The notes beneath the pieces were generated by a model that was not told the origin of the DNA, did no database searches, and saw only the letters and a list, made by a program, of their open reading frames with translations. Shown here piece after piece: positions 1 through 6,928 of a DNA stretch of 29,510 bases. Source of the DNA: an uncultured Collinsella sp. (lineage in GTDB: Bacteria; Actinomycetota; Coriobacteriia; Coriobacteriales; Coriobacteriaceae); the NCBI GenBank assembly GCA_900550965.1, contig URUC01000014.1, forward strand, positions 1-29,510, in the 5' to 3' direction. The position numbers and the translations under genes are program-made. Each line of letters opens with the position of its first letter. Position 1 is the first letter of the stretch.

Positions 1-46
1 GTTGGGGACGTTCTTGTTTGACTAGTCGTTTAAGAACGTCCCCAAC
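1..46. repeat. Intergenic palindrome, 15-bp perfect arms
   Basis: The arm GTTGGGGACGTTCTT at 1-15 is repeated as its exact reverse complement at 32-46, with a 16-nt loop containing the small palindrome GACTAGTC (20-27). It touches the window edge, so it may extend leftward. It lies downstream of pdxT (minus strand), but no T-run follows it in that direction, so it is not an obvious terminator. I interpret it as a REP-like dispersed palindrome. Confidence 0.7.
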
Positions 47-59
47 GACTACATAGCAT

Positions 60-123
60 GAGAGTGGATAATCTCCCGGTTTGAGTCTGCATTCAAGCTC
101 AAAGTGGGAGATTATCCACTCTC
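60..123. repeat. Long hairpin-forming palindrome downstream of pdxT
   Basis: The arm GAGAGTGGATAATCTCCC at 60-77 pairs perfectly with 106-123. A second, inner pair (TTTGAG 80-85 with CTCAAA 98-103) extends the hairpin to 24 base pairs over 64 nt. A run of five T follows on the plus strand (125-129), so it could terminate rightward transcription. In the pdxT direction it has no T-run, but such a stem could still protect the pdxST mRNA 3' end. It is probably another REP-like element. Confidence 0.7.
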
Positions 124-136
124 GTTTTTGTTCTAC

Positions 137-724
137 CTACATTTGTAGGAACAGTTCGTGGAGGCGGGTGTCTTCATCGAGTTCGGGGTGGAAGGTTACG
201 CCGAGCTGGTTGCCCTGGCGGGCGGCGACGATGCGGCCATCGACCTCTGCCAAGGCCTTGGCGTCGCCGTGGACCTCGACGATGCGGGGCGCGCGGATAA
301 ATGTCAGCGGCACTTCACCGTCGATGCCGTCTACCTGTCCCTTGGTGCGAAAACTGCCGAGCTGTCTGCCATAGGCATTGCGCTCAACGAGCACATCCAT
401 GGTTGCCAAACGCGGCGTGCCCTTATCGTCATGAGCGGCAAGGTCGTGAGCCAGCAGAATCAGGCCGGCGCAGGTGCCCAGGACGGGCATGCCTTCAGCG
501 ATACGGGTACGAAGCTCCTCGAGCATGCCCAACTCATCAAGCAGTTTCCCTTGAACGGTAGACTCGCCGCCGGGAAGTACCAGACGGTCAAAGTTCTGCT
601 TCAAATCAGCCGCCTGCCTCAGCTCAATACAGCGTGCGCCCAGCTCAGATAGCCTTGCCTCATGCTCGGCAAAAGCGCCTTGGACCGCCAGCACGGCAAC
701 CGTTTGGTGTGCATAATCGCTCAT
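137..724 (-). CDS. pdxT: Pyridoxal 5'-phosphate synthase glutaminase subunit PdxT
   Basis: This class I glutamine amidotransferase hydrolyses glutamine and passes ammonia to PdxS in the cytoplasmic PLP synthase complex (DXP-independent vitamin B6 pathway). The 195-residue length is normal for the family. Visible motifs are PGGES near 51-55 (the glutamine-binding GGES), the nucleophile elbow GTCAGL with catalytic Cys85, and HPEL near 179-182, which supplies the catalytic His179 and Glu181. The gene lies 20 bp downstream of pdxS on the same strand, the standard pdxS-pdxT order, so the two are surely co-transcribed. No canonical terminator follows; two large palindromes do. The family call is secure. 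Confidence 0.96.
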   Translation of the reverse strand: MSDYAHQTVAVLAVQGAFAEHEARLSELGARCIELRQAADLKQNFDRLVLPGGESTVQGKLLDELGMLEELRTRIAEGMPVLGTCAGLILLAHDLAAHDDKGTPRLATMDVLVERNAYGRQLGSFRTKGQVDGIDGEVPLTFIRAPRIVEVHGDAKALAEVDGRIVAARQGNQLGVTFHPELDEDTRLHELFLQM

Positions 725-744
725 GTGCGATCCTTTCTGCTGGA

Positions 745-1635
745 CTAGCGCCCGCGCTCCTCCATGATGATCTCGATTTCGTCGGCGTTGATGCCCACCA
801 TGGCCTCGCCCAGGTCCTCCGAAAGCTCGGCGATGAGCTTGGCGTCGGTGAAGTTTGCCACGGCCTTGACGATGGCGGCGGCGCGCTTGGCGGGGTCGCC
901 GCTCTTAAAGATGCCCGAGCCAACAAAGACGCCCTCGGCGCCCAGCTGCATCATCAGCGCGGCGTCGGCGGGGGTCGCGACTCCGCCGGCGGCAAAGTTT
1001 ACGACGGGGAGCTTGCCCGTGGCATGGACCTCGCGCACCAGCTCGACCGGAACCTGCAGCTGCTTGGCTGCCTCAAAGAGCTCGTCGTCGCGCAGAGCAA
1101 CAACGTCGCGGATCTGCTTTTGGATCTTGCGCATGTGACGCACGGCCTGAACGACGTCGCCCGTGCCCGGCTCGCCCTTGGTGCGAATCATCGTGGCGCC
1201 CTCAGCAACACGGCGCAACGCCTCGCCCAGATCGCGGGCGCCGCAGACAAACGGCACGTCAAACTGGGTCTTGTCGATGTGATAGACATCATCGGCGGGG
1301 GAGAGGACCTCGGATTCGTCGATGTAGTCGATTTCGATGGCCTGCAGGATCTGCGCCTCGACAATGTGGCCGATGCGGCACTTGGCCATAACGGGGATGG
1401 AAACAGCTTTTTGGATGCCCTTGATCATCTTGGGATCACTCATGCGCGAGACGCCGCCTGCGGCGCGGATGTCGGCCGGGATGCGCTCGAGCGCCATGAC
1501 GGCGCAGGCGCCCGCCTCCTCGGCGATGCGTGCTTGCTCGGGCGTGGTGACGTCCATGATGACGCCGCCCTTGAGCATCTGCGCGAGCTCGCGATTGAGT
1601 TTGACGCGATCGGCCTTGCTGGTCTGTTCTGCCAT
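745..1635 (-). CDS. pdxS: Pyridoxal 5'-phosphate synthase subunit PdxS
   Basis: The lyase subunit of PLP synthase builds PLP from ribose 5-phosphate, glyceraldehyde 3-phosphate and the ammonia supplied by PdxT. It forms a dodecameric TIM-barrel core. Typical PdxS signatures are visible: VIMDV with Asp28, the Schiff-base Lys85 in VMAKCRIGH, the second reactive Lys153 in RTKGEPGTG, and the phosphate-binding glycine motifs near the C-terminus. I chose ATG 1635 (MAEQTSK, 296 aa) over the in-frame ATG at 1677. It has a good AAGGGAG ribosome site just upstream and gives the usual family length. It is the first gene of the pdxST operon, divergent from a PdxR-type regulator across a 145-bp promoter region. 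Confidence 0.96.
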   Translation of the reverse strand: MAEQTSKADRVKLNRELAQMLKGGVIMDVTTPEQARIAEEAGACAVMALERIPADIRAAGGVSRMSDPKMIKGIQKAVSIPVMAKCRIGHIVEAQILQAIEIDYIDESEVLSPADDVYHIDKTQFDVPFVCGARDLGEALRRVAEGATMIRTKGEPGTGDVVQAVRHMRKIQKQIRDVVALRDDELFEAAKQLQVPVELVREVHATGKLPVVNFAAGGVATPADAALMMQLGAEGVFVGSGIFKSGDPAKRAAAIVKAVANFTDAKLIAELSEDLGEAMVGINADEIEIIMEERGR

Positions 1636-1727
1636 GGTTGCTCCCTTGGTTGGCATGTACATTGCTTGACGGAACATCCTATCGGGGAGCTGGGTATGGC
1701 GAAATACTCAGTTTTCGAGATAATAAC

Positions 1728-1769
1728 AAGGTCAGACTAATGCCAGATTGAATGATTCGATAAGGTCAG
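1728..1769. promoter_or_regulatory. Candidate PdxR operator: two direct AAGGTCAG repeats
   Basis: The 8-mer AAGGTCAG occurs at 1728-1735 and again at 1762-1769, 34 bp apart start to start, about three helical turns, so both copies face the same side of the DNA. They lie in the divergent interval between pdxS and the MocR-family gene, and the second copy overlaps the regulator's ribosome-binding region. MocR/GabR/PdxR proteins are dimers known to bind spaced direct repeats, which fits. The assignment as operator is inference. Confidence 0.45.
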
Positions 1770-1780
1770 GTGATAGACCC

Positions 1781-3220
1781 ATGCTTGACTACAATTTGGA
1801 AAATCGCGGCGAAGCATCGCTTTATGAGTATGTTTACCAGCAAATTCGCGATGATATTGTTGCTGGCCGTATTGCGGCGGGGGAGCATCTGCCGTCTAAG
1901 CGCGCCTTTGCGAGTCATCTGGGTATCAGTGTCATTACCATCGAGAATGCATATAGCCAGTTGCTTGCCGAGGGCTATATTTGCTCAATGCCGCGTCGTG
2001 GCTACTACGCGTGCGAGCTTTCGGATGCGCCGGTTTTGGCTTTGGCTGCGGGGGATATCGACCGAGATGCTGTCCCTGTTGGTCCCAGCGCGCATGATGC
2101 CATGGGGCAGGCAGAGCGATTCGACGCACTTTCTCCTTCCGCTTTGGAGGCGGCGCGGCTTTGGCAAAGTGCGCTACGGGCGACGCTGACGTCCGAAGAC
2201 GAACGTGAAATCTTTTCGCCCGCACCGGCGCAGGGCACCGCTCGACTGCGACGTGCGATTGCTCACCATCTGCGCGGGACAAGGGGCATGAATGTCGACC
2301 CCGACAACATCGTTATCGGTGCGGGCGCCCAGCTGCTCGATACCATGTTGGTTCAGTTGCTTGGCGCGGACAAGGTGTATGCCGTCGAGGATCCAGGCTA
2401 TTTGCGCTTGACGCGCATCTATCAGGCCATGGGTTGCGAAGTGCGGCATGTCCCGTTGGATGCTGAGGGCGTGGACTTGAGCGCGCTGCAGAAAACCGGG
2501 ACCGATGTCCTTCACCTGATGCCGTCTCACCAATATCCAACCGGCTTGGTGACGAGCATTGCGCGTCGCTACGCGCTGCTGAGCTGGGCCGCCGAGCGGC
2601 CAGGTCGGTATCTCATCGAAGACGACTTTGATTGTGAGTTTCGCCTTGCCGGCAAGCCGATTCCCGCGCTCGCGTCGATCGATGCCGCCCAGTCGGTTAT
2701 CTACACCAACACGTTTTCGAAGAGCCTTTCATCGGCGTTACGTTTGGCGTACATGGTGCTGCCCGATGAACTAATGGAGAGGTTTAAACGCAACCTTGGT
2801 TTCTACGCCTCGTCGGTAAGTTCTGTTGATCAGGTTGCCTTGGCGCGTTTGCTGGAATCGGGTGATTACGAGCGACATGTGAACCGCGTGCGCGTTCGTG
2901 CTCGTGGGGCGCGTGATGGCCTGACGGCGCTTGTACGGAAAACGTTTCCGGCAGGGGAGGTTTCGATCGATCATGCAGACGCGGGCCTTTACTGCGTCGT
3001 GGCCGTGGAGCGTGACGCGGGCGGAAGCTCTTTTGCACGGGCCCTCACGCGCTCGAGCATCCCTTTTATCGATATCGGTGACTGTTTTTGGTGTGCCGAT
3101 GGCGCATCTGTCCCTGAAAACTCAACTCAAATTCTTGTTCAGTATGACGATCTGAGTCCAAAAGTACTAACTACCTTGGAATTGCAGCTAATGGGGGCAC
3201 TCTGCAACCTAAGTGAGTAG
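1781..3220 (+). CDS. pdxR: MocR-family PLP-dependent transcriptional regulator, PdxR type
   Basis: This is a fusion of a GntR-type winged helix-turn-helix (about residues 1-75, with the typical LPSKRAFASHLGIS recognition segment) to a class I aminotransferase-like domain. The putative PLP-binding Lys314 lies in TNTFSKS. Such proteins sense PLP and regulate B6 synthesis. Its position divergent from pdxST makes PdxR the best specific guess. I start at ATG 1781 (479 aa); it follows AGGTGAT, whereas the longer frame needs a TTG at 1748. The last codons CTA-AGT-GAG-TAG (Leu-Ser-Glu-stop) lie inside a 123-bp repeat that begins at 3209, so the native C-terminus may have been altered by that element. 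Effector and target are inferred from context. Confidence 0.88.
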   Translation: MLDYNLENRGEASLYEYVYQQIRDDIVAGRIAAGEHLPSKRAFASHLGISVITIENAYSQLLAEGYICSMPRRGYYACELSDAPVLALAAGDIDRDAVPVGPSAHDAMGQAERFDALSPSALEAARLWQSALRATLTSEDEREIFSPAPAQGTARLRRAIAHHLRGTRGMNVDPDNIVIGAGAQLLDTMLVQLLGADKVYAVEDPGYLRLTRIYQAMGCEVRHVPLDAEGVDLSALQKTGTDVLHLMPSHQYPTGLVTSIARRYALLSWAAERPGRYLIEDDFDCEFRLAGKPIPALASIDAAQSVIYTNTFSKSLSSALRLAYMVLPDELMERFKRNLGFYASSVSSVDQVALARLLESGDYERHVNRVRVRARGARDGLTALVRKTFPAGEVSIDHADAGLYCVVAVERDAGGSSFARALTRSSIPFIDIGDCFWCADGASVPENSTQILVQYDDLSPKVLTTLELQLMGALCNLSE

Positions 3221-3331
3221 ACTTTTAGCACTTTGGCGACCAGGCAGTTTTGTAACAAGCTATCTACCTGCGGTTTTGAAAAGCAGGATGACCGGCCTGC
3301 TCGGGATGTTCAAAAAAGTCTACTCACTTGC
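3209..3331 (+). repeat. 123-bp palindromic element, copy A
   Basis: The left end CTAAGTGAGTAGACTTTT and the right end (AAAAGTCTACTCACTT at 3314-3329) form 16 perfect pairs. The last two bases depart from the other copies. An inner stem pairs CGA-c-CAGGC (3237-3245) with GCCTG-c-TCG (3295-3303) in exact mirror register. TACCTG lies at 3265-3270, the centre of the element. It starts within the end of the pdxR-type gene and gives it its stop codon. It is the same orientation as copies B (4629) and C (17686). There is no coding capacity, so it is a non-autonomous or structural element. Confidence 0.85.
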
Positions 3332-3363
3332 CGCGCAAAGCTCCTGCATGAGAAAAAAATGGG

Positions 3364-3429
3364 GTTTTCAACAGGGCTTCGTCCAGCTCTCGGCAAGCTT
3401 TTGGCCAGTTGGGGAGGGCTGTTGAAAAC
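3364..3429. repeat. Inverted repeat GTTTTCAACAG / CTGTTGAAAAC
   Basis: GTTTTCAACAG at 3364-3374 is the exact reverse complement of 3419-3429, with 44 nt between. It lies in the non-coding 3332-3512 interval between repeat copy A and the PD-(D/E)XK-like gene. It could be a regulatory hairpin or the remnant of another palindromic element. Nothing else is recognisable in that interval and no clear promoter is visible. Confidence 0.5.
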
Positions 3430-3512
3430 TTGGCAGTCCGTTCGGCGCCATTTTTGGTGCGTTCGCGCCAATGCGTGACTGACTGGGTTGAAATTCGTGT
3501 TTTCCTGTGCCT

Positions 3513-4640
3513 ATGAAGGATCTACTTTGTGACATATCAGCTTTTAGGTACTGGCGTTTGCCTCCTCAAGTCCGCGCTTTGTGTCCGCCGCTTCCACGAC
3601 CGGAAGAAGACCGGCAGCGATATGATCTCGCCCGCAACCCGACGGCTGCGGTCGCGCTCGGTTTTCCGTTGTATACATTGGTTCGGTCGAGAAACAAACG
3701 GACTTGTCCTGCCAGCATTAGGCAGCGGCTGTTTCTTGGTGAGCTTCCCAGGGAATCCGTGCTGGAAACGGAGTATGGGGCTTTGATTACGTCTCCTCTA
3801 CTGACGGCATTCATCATGTTGCGGCATCTGACGGATCTTCAGCTTCTTTTGGTATTGGCGGAGATGTGTGGCTTGTTTGCGGTGTGTGCCCTGCCGGCGG
3901 CACTTGAGGCGGAGCTTTCGCGTGCAATTGATTCGGGCGCGATTTCGACAACGTTCGGTTGGGTGCGCTGCCCGTCCGAGGACGGCACCGCCTCAAATTT
4001 ATGGCGTCGAGACGCTTTGGTTTTGGGTGGAGATCTTGACCGTTTTTGTTCAGATGTTTGTGGGATGCGTTACGGCAATAGATTTATAGCGGTATCGCAA
4101 CTCGTTCCATTGGGCGCCGCGTCGCCTTTTGAGGTCGAGGCGTATTTGCTACTTGCACTGCCGCGATCCCTGGGAGGCGAAGGTTTTTGCGGCATAGAGC
4201 TCAATGTTGAAGTGATGCTAAGCACAAGTGCTCGAGCGATTGTGGGAAAGTCCCGTGTATATATCGACCTACTTCTTTCTTCGCCGGACGGCAGGCGACA
4301 AGTGGCCATTGAATGTCAGGGAAAGGCCTCGCACGGACGCGCAGGGGATGGCTTGCGTGATGCAGACCGCATGACGGCGCTTCAGGCTATGGGCTACGAC
4401 GTGCTTCTCCTGACACACAGACAGATATCCGATGAGGATAGATTCCGCGCGATCGTTAAGGCCGTATGCAGGATGCTCGATGCTGAATATCGTGATAAAA
4501 GCTCAGATGAGCAAAGGGCTGAGACATTACTCCGGTCTGAACTGTTCGTTGACTGGACAAAATTGGGAGTAATTGACGGAAAGATGCCCGTTAGACACAA
4601 AACAGCTCGATCGTGGACGGCTGCGGTTCTAAGTGAGTAG
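3513..4640 (+). CDS. Putative PD-(D/E)XK nuclease-fold protein of a coriobacterial accessory family
   Basis: I do not recognise a named gene. The C-terminal half looks like a VSR/DUF559-type PD-(D/E)XK core: a conserved acidic helix in SPFEVEAYLLLALPR (near 210), then Asp in VYIDLLL, then the E-x-Q signature in AIECQGKASHG, followed by a DADRMTALQAMGYDVLLLT segment typical of such folds. The N-terminal half, beginning DISAFRYWRLPP, vaguely resembles AbiEi-like proteins; from memory, proteins of this architecture are abundant in Coriobacteriia. No Shine-Dalgarno is evident, so ATG 3513 is preferred over GTG 3507 only weakly. The gene is visibly lower in GC than its neighbours and sits between two copies of a 123-bp repeat. 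The second copy supplies its Leu-Ser-Glu-stop end. This suggests acquisition as a cassette. Nuclease activity is unproven. Confidence 0.7.
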   Translation: MKDLLCDISAFRYWRLPPQVRALCPPLPRPEEDRQRYDLARNPTAAVALGFPLYTLVRSRNKRTCPASIRQRLFLGELPRESVLETEYGALITSPLLTAFIMLRHLTDLQLLLVLAEMCGLFAVCALPAALEAELSRAIDSGAISTTFGWVRCPSEDGTASNLWRRDALVLGGDLDRFCSDVCGMRYGNRFIAVSQLVPLGAASPFEVEAYLLLALPRSLGGEGFCGIELNVEVMLSTSARAIVGKSRVYIDLLLSSPDGRRQVAIECQGKASHGRAGDGLRDADRMTALQAMGYDVLLLTHRQISDEDRFRAIVKAVCRMLDAEYRDKSSDEQRAETLLRSELFVDWTKLGVIDGKMPVRHKTARSWTAAVLSE

Positions 4641-4751
4641 GCTTTTGGCACTTTGGCGACCAGGCCGTTTTGAAACAAGTCATTTACCTGTGACTTTATA
4701 AAGCAATACGGATGGTCTGCTCGGCAAGTTTCGAAAAGTCTACTCACTTAG
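4629..4751 (+). repeat. 123-bp palindromic element, copy B
   Basis: The complete ends CTAAGTGAGTAG and CTACTCACTTAG pair over 18 bp with one G-T. The inner stem 4657-4666 pairs with 4714-4723 in mirror register with wobble pairs where copy A has G-C. TACCTG at 4685-4690 is at the same offset (56) as in the other two copies. The left half is nearly identical to copy A, so A and B are the closest relatives. The element terminates the frame of the preceding gene. Confidence 0.87.
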
Positions 4752-4817
4752 TTTTTGACGAGAGACCGATGCCGAAGATAGCTCTATTTCAGGGCGTTTA
4801 CGAGTTCTCGAGACACG

Positions 4818-4850
4818 AAAAAAGGCCCGAACCATGCAGTCCGGGCCTTA
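4818..4850 (-). terminator. Rho-independent terminator of the rubrerythrin gene
   Basis: On the minus strand the stem AAGGCCCG (4842-4849) / CGGGCCTT (4822-4829) with a 12-nt loop runs into six T. It lies about 30 bp after the rubrerythrin stop codon. Confidence 0.9.
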
Positions 4851-4882
4851 TGAAGCTAGAGATTATCTCTCAGGCTGCTGGC

Positions 4883-5443
4883 TTAGCCAAAGTAGCGCTT
4901 GAGCAGGCCGGCGAAAGCCTTGCCGTGGCGAGCCTCGTCGCGAGCCATCTCGTGCACGGTGTCGTGGATGGCATCGAGGCCAGCGGCCTTGGCGCGCTTG
5001 GCAAGATCGGTCTTGCCGGCGGTGGCGCCGTTCTCGGCCTCAACGCGCATTTCGAGGTTCTTCTTGGTGGAGTCGGTCACGACCTCGCCCAGGAGCTCAG
5101 CGAACTTGGCGGCGTGCTCGGCCTCCTCGTGGGCAGCCTTCTCCCAGTACAGGCCGATCTCGGGATAGCCCTCGCGATGAGCGACGCGAGCCATGGCCAG
5201 GTACATACCGACCTCAGAGCACTCGCCCTCAAAGTTGGCGCGCAGATCGGCAACGATGTCCTCGGAGACGCCCTCCATCTTGGCGACGCCCACGACGTGC
5301 TCGGCAGCCCACTCGAGCTGGCCCTCCTCCTGCTTCAGGAAGCGAGAGCCGGGAACGCCGCACTGGGGGCACTTGAAATCCTCGGGCAGCTGGTCGCCGT
5401 CGAACTCTTCCACATAACCGCAAACGGGGCAAACAAACTTCAT
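4883..5443 (-). CDS. Rubrerythrin with N-terminal rubredoxin domain (reverse rubrerythrin)
   Basis: This is a non-haem iron peroxidase that detoxifies hydrogen peroxide, and in the reverse type also oxygen, in the anaerobe's cytoplasm. An N-terminal rubredoxin-like iron centre has Cys5-x2-Cys8 and Cys25-x2-Cys28. A ferritin-like four-helix domain follows, with the diiron ExxH signatures EEAEH and RDEARH. The rubredoxin-first order is the reverse of classical rubrerythrin and is known from clostridia (revRbr). I start at ATG 5443 (186 aa): AAAGGA stands just upstream and the first residues MKFVCPVCGY match the family start, while the longer frame to 5536 adds an unconserved tail. It is monocistronic, with its own terminator, and divergent from the dehydrogenase operon. 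Confidence 0.94.
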   Translation of the reverse strand: MKFVCPVCGYVEEFDGDQLPEDFKCPQCGVPGSRFLKQEEGQLEWAAEHVVGVAKMEGVSEDIVADLRANFEGECSEVGMYLAMARVAHREGYPEIGLYWEKAAHEEAEHAAKFAELLGEVVTDSTKKNLEMRVEAENGATAGKTDLAKRAKAAGLDAIHDTVHEMARDEARHGKAFAGLLKRYFG

Positions 5444-5479
5444 GATTCGATCCTTTCGATCGATGGCGATGGTGCGCTC

Positions 5480-5508
5480 GTCCGGTCCCGTAAGGGCCCT
5501 CTCCGGAC
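5480..5508 (-). promoter_or_regulatory. Leader hairpin upstream of the rubrerythrin gene
   Basis: GTCCGG at 5480-5485 pairs with CCGGAC at 5503-5508, with an inner CCC/GGG pair, in the 5' untranslated region about 40-65 nt before the start codon. No T-run follows in the gene's direction, so it is not a terminator. It may stabilise the mRNA or act as an operator. Confidence 0.35.
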
Positions 5509-5525
5509 GTGCGTCTTGACGAGTT

Positions 5526-5555
5526 CTATTATCCATAAATGAGACCGAATGTGAA
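5526..5555 (-). promoter_or_regulatory. Probable rubrerythrin promoter
   Basis: On the minus strand TTCACA (5550-5555) is followed after 16-18 nt by GATAAT/TAATAG (5526-5533), a reasonable -35/-10 pair. Transcription would start near 5520 and include the leader hairpin. Confidence 0.4.
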
Positions 5556-5602
5556 GCCTATTAGGAATGATTTTTAATAAAACAATTTAAGCATGTGTAG
5601 AT

Positions 5603-5680
5603 GTTGATTGATTAACGATTGCTAGACCTCGTGCGACCTCCGATGAGTACAATCGGTCGAGCAAATGTTGACCAATCAAC
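5603..5680 (+). promoter_or_regulatory. Pair of GTTGA-N4-TCAAC-like operator boxes before the dehydrogenase operon
   Basis: GTTGATTGATTAAC at 5603-5616 and GTTGACCAATCAAC at 5667-5680 are similar 14-bp palindromes; the second is perfect (GTTGA-N4-TCAAC). They bracket a TACAAT hexamer at 5648-5653 that could be a -10 box, and the downstream box ends just before the GAAGGAG ribosome site. This layout is typical of a repressor binding two sites. The regulator is not in the window. Confidence 0.45.
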
Positions 5681-5699
5681 AAATGAAGGAGCTTCCTTT

Positions 5700-6920
5700 A
5701 TGCATCTAGCCCGCCGCACCTGGTGCCGAACGTATCAAACGGTTTTTCGCATCGCATTGCCGGTGCTGCCCTATACCGAGCCACGCATTTTAGAGCACGC
5801 TGAGGAAGTGCCCGCAGTGCTTCAAAAGCGTTCAATACACCATGTTCTTATCGTGACAGATCCCGGCATTGCCCGTCTGGGGCTCACGGCACCGCTCGAG
5901 ACAGCGCTCGCGTCCAAGGGAATTAGCGCTGCGGTCTATGCCGAAACACGTGCGAACCCCACGGTCTCAAACGTGGAGGAAGCGGCATCTCTGTATCGAG
6001 AGAGCGCCTGCCAGGCCATTATCGGCTTTGGCGGCGGTTCGGCCATGGACTGCGCCAAGGGCGTGGGCGCGCGCATCGCGCAGCCAAAGAAGCCCATCAA
6101 CAAGATGCGCGGCCTGTTGCGTATCCATCGTCGCCTGCCGCTGCTCATCGCCGTTCCCACCACGGCGGGCACGGGAAGCGAGGTCACGCTTGCAGCGGTA
6201 ATTACCGACGACGAGACGCACTACAAGTATCCCATTAACGACTTTGTGCTGATCCCGCGCTTTGCGGTGCACGACCCCGAGTTTACGCGCGGCCTGCCCG
6301 CCTCCATTACGGGGCAAACGGGCATGGACGCCCTGACGCATGCCGTCGAGGCCTTTATCGGGCGCAGCACCACGCCCTATACGCGCAAGATGGCGCGCCA
6401 GGCGGTGCAGCTCATCCACGACAATTTGCTCGAGGCCTATGAGTGCGGTGGCAACATGTGTGCGCGCCGCAATATGCTTTCGGCGGCGTATAAAGCGGGC
6501 GTTGCCTTTACGCGCTCTTATGTTGGATACGTCCATGCCATCGCGCACAGCCTGGGCGGGCGTTACGGGATTCCCCACGGCTTGGCCAACGCCATCATCC
6601 TGCCGCACATGCTTCGCGCCTATGGCGAAGCTGCTGCTCCCAAGCTCGCCGATCTCGCCCGCATGGCCGGCATTGCGCCGGCTAATGCGCTGGACAACGT
6701 GGCTGCTGAGGCCTTTATCGATTGGGTCGACCGCATGAACGCCGCCTTGGGCATACCCAAATATGTGACGGGCATTCGCCGCTCCGACATTCCTGAGATG
6801 GCGGCGCATGCCGATGCCGAGGCCAATCCGCTGTACCCCGTTCCGCTTTTAATGGACCGTTTGGAACTCGAGCATATGTACGAAGTCGTCGCGGGTGGTA
6901 TGTTTGAGGGCGAGAACTAG
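5700..6920 (+). CDS. Iron-containing alcohol dehydrogenase
   Basis: This is a group III NAD(P)-dependent alcohol dehydrogenase (Fe-ADH family), interconverting an alcohol and an aldehyde or ketone in the cytoplasm. The nucleotide-binding loop GGGS is at 111-114, and the TTAGTGSE segment near 154-161 also binds cofactor. Metal ligands are visible as Asp210 and His214 (DALTHAVE), His279 (HAIAHSLGG) and His293 (GIPHGLANA). I start at ATG 5700 (406 aa), just after a strong GAAGGAG, rather than at the upstream frame opening at 5619. The first gene of a two-gene operon, it is 8 bp from an aldehyde dehydrogenase, so the pair probably reduces or oxidises the same carbon chain in two steps. Substrate cannot be read from the sequence. 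Confidence 0.93.
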   Translation: MHLARRTWCRTYQTVFRIALPVLPYTEPRILEHAEEVPAVLQKRSIHHVLIVTDPGIARLGLTAPLETALASKGISAAVYAETRANPTVSNVEEAASLYRESACQAIIGFGGGSAMDCAKGVGARIAQPKKPINKMRGLLRIHRRLPLLIAVPTTAGTGSEVTLAAVITDDETHYKYPINDFVLIPRFAVHDPEFTRGLPASITGQTGMDALTHAVEAFIGRSTTPYTRKMARQAVQLIHDNLLEAYECGGNMCARRNMLSAAYKAGVAFTRSYVGYVHAIAHSLGGRYGIPHGLANAIILPHMLRAYGEAAAPKLADLARMAGIAPANALDNVAAEAFIDWVDRMNAALGIPKYVTGIRRSDIPEMAAHADAEANPLYPVPLLMDRLELEHMYEVVAGGMFEGEN

Positions 6921-6928
6921 GAGGGTCC

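Noticed and set aside
3209..4751. Integron-type attC sites around a gene cassette
   Set aside because: The hairpin-plus-gene layout is similar, but the conserved attC core ends (GTTRRRY / RYYYAAC) are absent and no integrase is present. Kept only as an analogy.
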